From Paenibacillus sp. MAHUQ-63 (GTDB taxonomy: Bacteria > Bacillota > Bacilli > Paenibacillales > NBRC-103111), in assembly GCF_028765165.1 (NCBI RefSeq), contig NZ_JARADB010000001.1:1736001-1800000 (forward strand): a stretch of DNA of 64,000 bases. The letters run 5' to 3'. A model generated the notes under the pieces. It was not told where the DNA came from. It saw nothing but the letters and a program-made list of their open reading frames with translations, and did not search any database. Position numbers and translations under genes: made by a program. Shown here piece after piece: positions 59,594 through 64,000 of the stretch (position 1 is the stretch's first letter; each line of letters opens with the position of its first letter).

Positions 59594-60043
59594 TTAATTC
59601 TCCAGCAAAGCCTTCAGCTTTCGCAAATCGTTCTTGTTCGCTCGCTTCATCATCAAAGACATGAAAGGAGCGAAGACGGCCGAGAACCCCGAGGGATTCC
59701 CCCTGTTGCGCAGCGTCATTCGAGTAATCCGCTCGCCAACCGGTTCCCACGTATACGTCGTTTCCATCGGAAAAGGGCCGTCAACCGTGCGCATCACGAG
59801 CTTGCTGCCAGGTATATACTCGGCAAATTCATACACATAAGACAGCTCCTTGCCTAAGAAAGCTGCCTTGAACGCAACCTTCGAGCCTGCTCTCAATGGC
59901 TTCGGCGTTCGCCACTCGGCTGATTGAATGTTAACATACCATTCTGGAGCATGATCCGGATCCGAGGCGAAAGCAGCGACCTGTTCGGCAGGGCGATTAA
60001 TCCTGATTTCCGTAAAAACGTCGACCACGTACGTCCTAGGCAC
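59594..60043 (-). CDS. SRPBCC-family protein
   Basis: A 149-residue START/Bet v1-like protein ([21 protein letters not shown] at the start, core [27 protein letters not shown] later). Such proteins form a deep hydrophobic pocket that binds a lipid-like or aromatic ligand. The frame begins with GTG at 60,043, overlapping the preceding DUF1059 gene by eight bases; no clear ribosome-binding site decides the start. It is the last gene of a four-gene operon under an ArsR-type repressor. Ligand unknown. Confidence 0.82.
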   Translation of the reverse strand: MPRTYVVDVFTEIRINRPAEQVAAFASDPDHAPEWYVNIQSAEWRTPKPLRAGSKVAFKAAFLGKELSYVYEFAEYIPGSKLVMRTVDGPFPMETTYTWEPVGERITRMTLRNRGNPSGFSAVFAPFMSLMMKRANKNDLRKLKALLEN

Positions 60044-60215
60044 CGACTTTGAGCTGCTCGTCTTTGTTCATCAGCCATTGTTCCAGCATCTCAACCGTCA
60101 TGCTCTTCAACATATCGCCATGATCCTGGATAGCGTGGTGCCACATCGCGGCCTCGACTTTATATTTGTTATCGTCCGTTATTTGAAATCCGCAGTTACA
60201 AACTAATGTGTTCAT
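60036..60215 (-). CDS. DUF1059 domain protein
   Basis: A 59-residue protein with the DUF1059 pattern: [20 protein letters not shown] in part (CxCGF, then an H-rich stretch [10 protein letters not shown]). The cysteines and histidines may bind a metal. AAGGAG lies 10 bases before the ATG at 60,215 and one base from the in-frame ATG at 60,224, so the former is chosen. It lies between the two SRPBCC genes in the same operon. Confidence 0.82.
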   Translation of the reverse strand: MNTLVCNCGFQITDDNKYKVEAAMWHHAIQDHGDMLKSMTVEMLEQWLMNKDEQLKVGA

Positions 60216-60256
60216 CCTATTCATTCTCCTTATCTCCACATTCAATTTATTAGTGT

Positions 60257-60715
60257 TTAGTGCATAGCTTTCTCAGACCACGGATCCTTACCCGGATCCT
60301 GATCTTGCGCCGCCGACTGCAAGCGAGGCATGTAATGCGACCAACCCTGTACGTGAGAAGCAACTTCTGTCGCAGGCAAGTTATAGTGCGTCAAAACCAG
60401 CAGTGTGCCGCTGTCTTGGGGTGTCAGCCGAAATTCAACGGTGCTGGAGCCGGGAGGAACGACTCCGGATCGTTCCCACCCCCAAGTCATAACAATCTTC
60501 TCATTGGGGATAATCTCTTTGTATTCTCCCATCGCGATGTCGCTTCCATTGACATCGATCCGGTATTTGCCTCCGATACTTGGATCGAGCAATACGTGGC
60601 GGCCCATCCAACGAACCAATTTGTCCGGATCCGTGAAAAAAGAGAACAGAGTCTCCGGCCGGCATTCGATGAAAATCTCCTTCTTAATCGTGTTTTGACT
60701 GCTCGTTGTTTCCAT
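60257..60715 (-). CDS. SRPBCC (AHSA1-type) protein downstream of arsR
   Basis: A 152-residue AHSA1-type SRPBCC protein: FIECRPETLFSFFTDPDKLV (core FFTDPDKLVRWMG), GKYRIDVNGSDIAMGEYKEI, and EFRLTPQDSGTLLVLTHYNL, all in part. ArsR-type regulators with an overlapping AHSA1 gene are a very common bacterial pair. Its start at 60,715 lies inside the end of arsR (32-base overlap), implying translational coupling. Ligand or function is unknown. Confidence 0.88.
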   Translation of the reverse strand: METTSSQNTIKKEIFIECRPETLFSFFTDPDKLVRWMGRHVLLDPSIGGKYRIDVNGSDIAMGEYKEIIPNEKIVMTWGWERSGVVPPGSSTVEFRLTPQDSGTLLVLTHYNLPATEVASHVQGWSHYMPRLQSAAQDQDPGKDPWSEKAMH

Positions 60716-61022
60716 ATTTTCTCCTCTCTTCCTCTTCCGCGGCTTCCTTCAGACGCAGCAAGCTGTCGTCCCAGAAGCTCTCGATATATTGCATCAATTC
60801 GGCGAATCCTTCCCTCCTAATGCCGTAGAATCGTTTGGTACCGGCCCGTCTGACAACGACGAGTCCGGCCTCTTCAAGAACTTTGAGATGCTGTGATATT
60901 GCCGGTGCTGAAATGTCAAAATGCGATGCAATGGCGCTGGAGGTCAGCTCCCCTTCACGGACGAGACGTAAAATGTCCCGGCGCCTTGGCTCCGTTATTG
61001 CGTGGATGGCTTTATCGATCAT
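60684..61022 (-). CDS. ArsR-family repressor, apparently leaderless
   Basis: A 112-residue winged-helix regulator (ITEPRRRDILRLVREGELT; SAIASHFDISAPAISQHLK; the wing VVRRAGTKRFYGI). No cysteine pair for metal is present, so it is of the non-metal type that accompanies SRPBCC genes. The ATG at 61,022 has no ribosome-binding site, and the promoter predicts a transcription start at that same base. A palindrome overlapping the promoter fits autorepression. It heads the operon ending at 59,594. Confidence 0.9.
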   Translation of the reverse strand: MIDKAIHAITEPRRRDILRLVREGELTSSAIASHFDISAPAISQHLKVLEEAGLVVVRRAGTKRFYGIRREGFAELMQYIESFWDDSLLRLKEAAEEEERRKYGNNEQSKHD

Positions 61023-61028
61023 GGCATT

Positions 61029-61057
61029 AATTTAGCATATACTTAATTAAGTGTCAA
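61029..61057 (-). promoter_or_regulatory. Promoter and palindromic operator of arsR
   Basis: On the minus strand TTGACA (61,057-61,052) and TAAATT (61,034-61,029) are 17 bases apart, with TGC before the -10 (extended -10). ACTTAATTAAGT (61,052-61,041), a perfect 12-bp palindrome, fills the spacer and is the likely repressor site. Predicted +1 is 61,022. Confidence 0.72.
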
Positions 61058-61175
61058 CTTAAATAATAATGCCGCACTCCAACCTCTTTTCATTTATTTT
61101 GACCTTGAGCCTAACCTGTTATGTCATTCGCCCGTCCGTCGCAGTCGAAGCAACACAAGCTCTGGACCTTATGAC

Positions 61176-61216
61176 AAAAGCCTCCAAGTCCACAGTTCGT
61201 GGATATGGAGGCTTTT
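61176..61216. terminator. Bidirectional terminator downstream of allophanate hydrolase
   Basis: AAAAGCCTCCA (61,176-61,186) pairs with TGGAGGCTTTT (61,206-61,216); A- and T-runs on both sides. It lies about 90 bases after the stop of the minus-strand gene ending at 61,305. Confidence 0.8.
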
Positions 61217-61304
61217 CATTAGAAATCGGCTGCACTCAGCACAAAACCAGTAAGTGACCATCGTGAAGTCCGTTAGAGGAAGCGGACCGGTCCCGCCCGC
61301 CGGC

Positions 61305-63092
61305 CTAAAGCGGCACCACTTGGCGCCAGCCGCCAAGCGCCGTCACATCTTCCGCGCCCGCAGCCGCGTAAGCTTCACACACAAAGCCCGGGACCTCCGT
61401 ACCGTCCCGGAGCTCAACCTTGCCGATCCCGAGCGGAGCCGGAATCGCCGCCGCGAAGCCGCCGAAGGCATCCAGCGGCATCTCCCAAACCTCCAGGGCG
61501 ATCGCCGCGCCGCCCTGCTCCCGCTTCACGAGCCCCGGCTTCGCCGGCGTCGTCGGCAGCTTCACGAGGCTGTACTTCGCGGCGGTTTCATCCTCACGGA
61601 TGAACCGCGCTCCACAGCCTAGCATCTGCCGCTCCAGCGGATAGCCTCGCATATGCAGGCCGCAGACGGCGACGAGCGTCGTCGCCGGAGCAGCGCCCGC
61701 ACATGCGACCGCTGCCGCCTCCGCCGATGCGCTCGCTTCCGCCAAGATCAGCTCGGCCGCGCCGCAGATCAAGCTCTCCTCATCGGCAAGCCCGAAGAGG
61801 GTGATGCCGAACGGCGTGTGCGGCGCCGCCTCGCCCGCCGGTATGGCCACCCCGCACAAATCGAGCAGGTTGCAATGATTCGTATAGCGCCCCATATCCC
61901 GATTCGTCGCAATCGGGTCAGCCAGCACCTGTTCGCGGGTCCACGTCCCGCCGCAGGTCGGCATGGCCAGCACGGCTCCGCGCAGCAGCTTGCGGGTCTC
62001 CAGCTTGATCCGCTGAAGCCGGTGCATCGCCCGAAATACCGATGCGGCATCGTGTTCAGCAGCCGCGCCGGAGCGTAGAATTCGCTCTGTCACAGGGTAG
62101 ATGGCGTCCGGGTTCTCATCGACGAATGCACCAAGCGCCGCCCAACGTTCCGCAACCCACGGCCCTTCGTACAGAATGGCCGCCGCTTGGGCGAACATAG
62201 CGACATCCACGTAAGCGATGGGCAGATTCAGCTCCTTCAGTCGAGCCACCGCGCGGCCCCATGCCGCTTCATACTCAGAAGCATATGGACCGTAGAAGGT
62301 AAGCGGCCCGTCCGGCAGCAGCAAAGCTTGCGGCAGTCGTGAAGCTTCCCTGTCAACGCTGCGCGACCAAGGATCGTCAGCATGAAGACCGCGCACCGCT
62401 TCGTCCACGGCAAGCGCATCTTCCAGGCTGTGCGCGAAGACGGTGACGCAGTCCAAACTTGCGCAGGCCGGCACGACTCCTGTGGTTGGCCAAGCGCCGA
62501 GACTCGGCTTATAGCCAACCAGCCGGTTCAATGCGGCCGGCACGCGGCCCGAGCCTGCCGTATCCGTGCCAAGCGAGAAGGCTGCTTGGCCGCGTGCCAC
62601 GGCAACGGCGGAGCCGGAGCTCGAGCCGCCGCTGATCAATTCGGGACGCAGCGCGTTATGCGTATCTCCGTAAGGGCTGCGCGCACCGACCAGACCCGTC
62701 GCGAACTGGTCTAGATTCGTCTTGCCGACCGGGATCGCTCCTGCGGCAATCAATCTCTCCACAACGCCGGCGTGTTCTTCCGGCGTATAGGCGTAGGCCG
62801 CGCAGCCTGCCGTCGTCGGCACGCCGGCCAGATCGATGTTGTCCTTGATGGCGAATGGAATGCCCCAGAGCGGTGCATCCGCCTGATTTATATCGATCAA
62901 TCGGTCCAAGTAAGGCTGGATGTGCGTCAGGGAAGGCGGCGTAATCCAGATATTCATCTCCCTTTCACTCTCCGCCCGCTGAATGATCGCAGCGACAACC
63001 TCTAGCGGCGACCATGCGCCAAGCTCATAGTTATCCCGAAGCCATGGGATCGTCAGCTGCTCGGGAAGTTCTTTCTCATCGGCTTTCGTCAT
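61305..63092 (-). CDS. atzF: Allophanate hydrolase
   Basis: A 595-residue amidase-signature enzyme that cleaves allophanate to ammonia and carbon dioxide. The Ser-cisSer-Lys triad context is visible: the lysine in PFAIKDNIDLAG, the glycine/serine stretch ISGGSSSGSAVAVA, and LGTDTAGSGRVPAA. A C-terminal domain of about 150 residues (after about 450) matches full-length AtzF rather than plain amidases. GAGAGG selects the ATG at 63,092 over a GTG at 63,101. It starts 15 bases after the urea carboxylase stop, so urea is broken down by the two-step ATP-dependent route without urease. Confidence 0.93.
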   Translation of the reverse strand: MTKADEKELPEQLTIPWLRDNYELGAWSPLEVVAAIIQRAESEREMNIWITPPSLTHIQPYLDRLIDINQADAPLWGIPFAIKDNIDLAGVPTTAGCAAYAYTPEEHAGVVERLIAAGAIPVGKTNLDQFATGLVGARSPYGDTHNALRPELISGGSSSGSAVAVARGQAAFSLGTDTAGSGRVPAALNRLVGYKPSLGAWPTTGVVPACASLDCVTVFAHSLEDALAVDEAVRGLHADDPWSRSVDREASRLPQALLLPDGPLTFYGPYASEYEAAWGRAVARLKELNLPIAYVDVAMFAQAAAILYEGPWVAERWAALGAFVDENPDAIYPVTERILRSGAAAEHDAASVFRAMHRLQRIKLETRKLLRGAVLAMPTCGGTWTREQVLADPIATNRDMGRYTNHCNLLDLCGVAIPAGEAAPHTPFGITLFGLADEESLICGAAELILAEASASAEAAAVACAGAAPATTLVAVCGLHMRGYPLERQMLGCGARFIREDETAAKYSLVKLPTTPAKPGLVKREQGGAAIALEVWEMPLDAFGGFAAAIPAPLGIGKVELRDGTEVPGFVCEAYAAAGAEDVTALGGWRQVVPL

Positions 63093-63107
63093 TATGAACA
63101 CCTCTCC

Positions 63108-64000
63108 TTAAGCAGATTGGGCGATGCCGAGAATCAGCTGCCCGGCATGGACTTGATCCCCCGGCTTCACTTGAATCATCGACACATACCCGTCGCACGG
63201 CGCATGCTGCGGGAATTCCATTTTCATACTTTCGAGAATCGCTAGTTGGTCGCCCTTCTTCACTTGCTCACCCGGAGCAACAAGCACCTTCCACACGCTG
63301 CCCGGCATGATGCCCCGCACGGCGACCGTGCCTGCCGGCAGCTCATTCTCCGGCTGCACGCTGACGCTCTCCTGTTCGGATACGTATTCTGCGAGACCTT
63401 GCGCTTTCCAGCTTTCACGCTCTTCCCTGAAAGCAGATTGCTGATTCTTGCGGAACTCTTCCGTGCCGTCCTCAATGGATGTCAGGAATTGCAGATATTC
63501 CCCGAGATCGAAAGTCGTTTCCTGAATGTCGGCTTCGAACCTGCCCCGAGGGAAATCTTCACGCAGCTGCAGCAGCTCATCGGGGCTAACTTCATAGAAT
63601 TGAATCTGGTCAAAGAACCGGAGCAGCCATGGTTTCCCCGCCTTGAAGCTCTCTGTGGACCTCAGTCGGTTCCACATCTGAATCGTCCGTCCGACGAATT
63701 GGTAGCCGCCCGGACCCTCCATTCCATATACACACATGTAGGCACCGCCGATACCTACGGCGTTTTCCGGCGTCCAGGTGCGTGCCGGATTATATTTCGT
63801 CGTAACCAGCCGGTGACGCGGATCGACCGGAGTGGCTACCGGGGCGCCCAAATAAACGTCACCAAGCCCTAAGACCAAATAGTTGGCGTCATAGACGATC
63901 TTTTTCACGTCATCAATCGTGTCCAGCCCGTTAATGCGGCGAATGAACTCCAGATTGCTCGGACACCACGGCGCATCCGGGCGCACCCCTTGCTGATAGC
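63108..64000 (-). CDS. uca: Urea carboxylase, C-terminal part (partial)
   Basis: An open frame that enters from the right edge and ends at 63,108; about 297 C-terminal residues are present. The first part ([19 protein letters not shown] onward) is the KipI/allophanate-hydrolase-subunit-1-like carboxyltransferase domain, with [17 protein letters not shown]. The end is a biotinyl domain with the biotin lysine in [10 protein letters not shown]. It makes allophanate from urea, bicarbonate and ATP. The biotin carboxylase domain lies outside the window. A biotin requirement links it loosely to the biotin transporter in the same window. Confidence 0.92.
   Translation of the reverse strand, partial: YQQGVRPDAPWCPSNLEFIRRINGLDTIDDVKKIVYDANYLVLGLGDVYLGAPVATPVDPRHRLVTTKYNPARTWTPENAVGIGGAYMCVYGMEGPGGYQFVGRTIQMWNRLRSTESFKAGKPWLLRFFDQIQFYEVSPDELLQLREDFPRGRFEADIQETTFDLGEYLQFLTSIEDGTEEFRKNQQSAFREERESWKAQGLAEYVSEQESVSVQPENELPAGTVAVRGIMPGSVWKVLVAPGEQVKKGDQLAILESMKMEFPQHAPCDGYVSMIQVKPGDQVHAGQLILGIAQSA

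Noticed and set aside
58872..59750. A 292-codon minus-strand frame across the 59-kb intergenic region
   Set aside because: It overlaps the start of yhgE and most of an SRPBCC gene, has Ser/Pro/Leu/Arg-rich low-complexity composition, and no ribosome-binding site or known domain. It is a by-product of the purine-rich plus strand.

Overview
The window looks like a chromosomal segment of a Paenibacillus-type member of the Bacillales. The evidence is strong Shine-Dalgarno sites with frequent GTG and TTG starts, B. subtilis-like genes (kimA, yqkE, cssRS, adaA/adaB/alkA, dbpA, type II NDH), an S-layer-homology protein, a YesM/YesN-type two-component system with a CUT1 sugar ABC transporter, and Firmicute riboswitches. 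I saw no phage, transposase, CRISPR array, rRNA or tRNA. The segment is mostly ordinary chromosome, and its unusual signals lie in regulatory and intergenic DNA.

Layout. 1-2.8 kb: partial NUDIX hydrolase, an unrecognised permease, two small proteins. 2.8-6.4 kb: KimA-type potassium transporter behind a c-di-AMP riboswitch, then type II NADH dehydrogenase. 6.8-11 kb: EcsC-family protein and a biotin ECF transporter. The ECF module is an ATPase plus a fused ATPase-EcfT protein, divergent from bioY with a candidate BirA operator between. 11-14.3 kb: SLH protein, beta-propeller lipoprotein, palindromic repeats. 14.3-21.9 kb: a pyrimidine-rich repeat tract, a two-component system, small proteins, and a CssRS-like pair preceded by a secreted protein. 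22-29.3 kb: an EamA transporter behind an FMN riboswitch, two CBO0543-type membrane proteins around an EamA/MocR divergent pair, ThuA, AraC regulator. 29.3-33 kb: alkylation-repair cluster (adaA, adaB, SPL-like radical SAM, divergent alkA, DedA). 33-39.1 kb: secreted repeat protein, Bcr/CflA-type efflux pump, 1189-residue modular secreted protein.

39.5-46.7 kb: intergenic repeats, YesN/YesM regulators, CUT1 transporter. 46.8-53.5 kb: DbpA helicase, DUF3024 protein, truncated esterase, serine hydrolase, P-loop kinase-like protein, LacI regulator, two-domain ArsR-type regulator. 53.6-59 kb: glycolipid glycosyltransferase with PAP2 phosphatase, a secreted membrane-anchored protein, a YhgE/Pip protein with 22-residue repeats. 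59-59.6 kb: gene-free stretch with a run of DnaA-box-like 9-mers. 59.6-61 kb: arsR-SRPBCC-DUF1059-SRPBCC operon, apparently with a leaderless arsR. 61.3-64 kb: allophanate hydrolase and the C-terminal part of urea carboxylase (urea breakdown), running off the window.

Items most worth a second look: the FMN-riboswitch-controlled EamA transporter (candidate riboflavin importer), the DnaA-box accumulation at 56.7-59.2 kb, the TAACGGACA palindrome family, the predicted short transcript ending at 17,729, the leaderless arsR promoter, and the RNA hairpin between permease and solute-binding protein at 44.8 kb. All family assignments are from reading the sequence without database searches.
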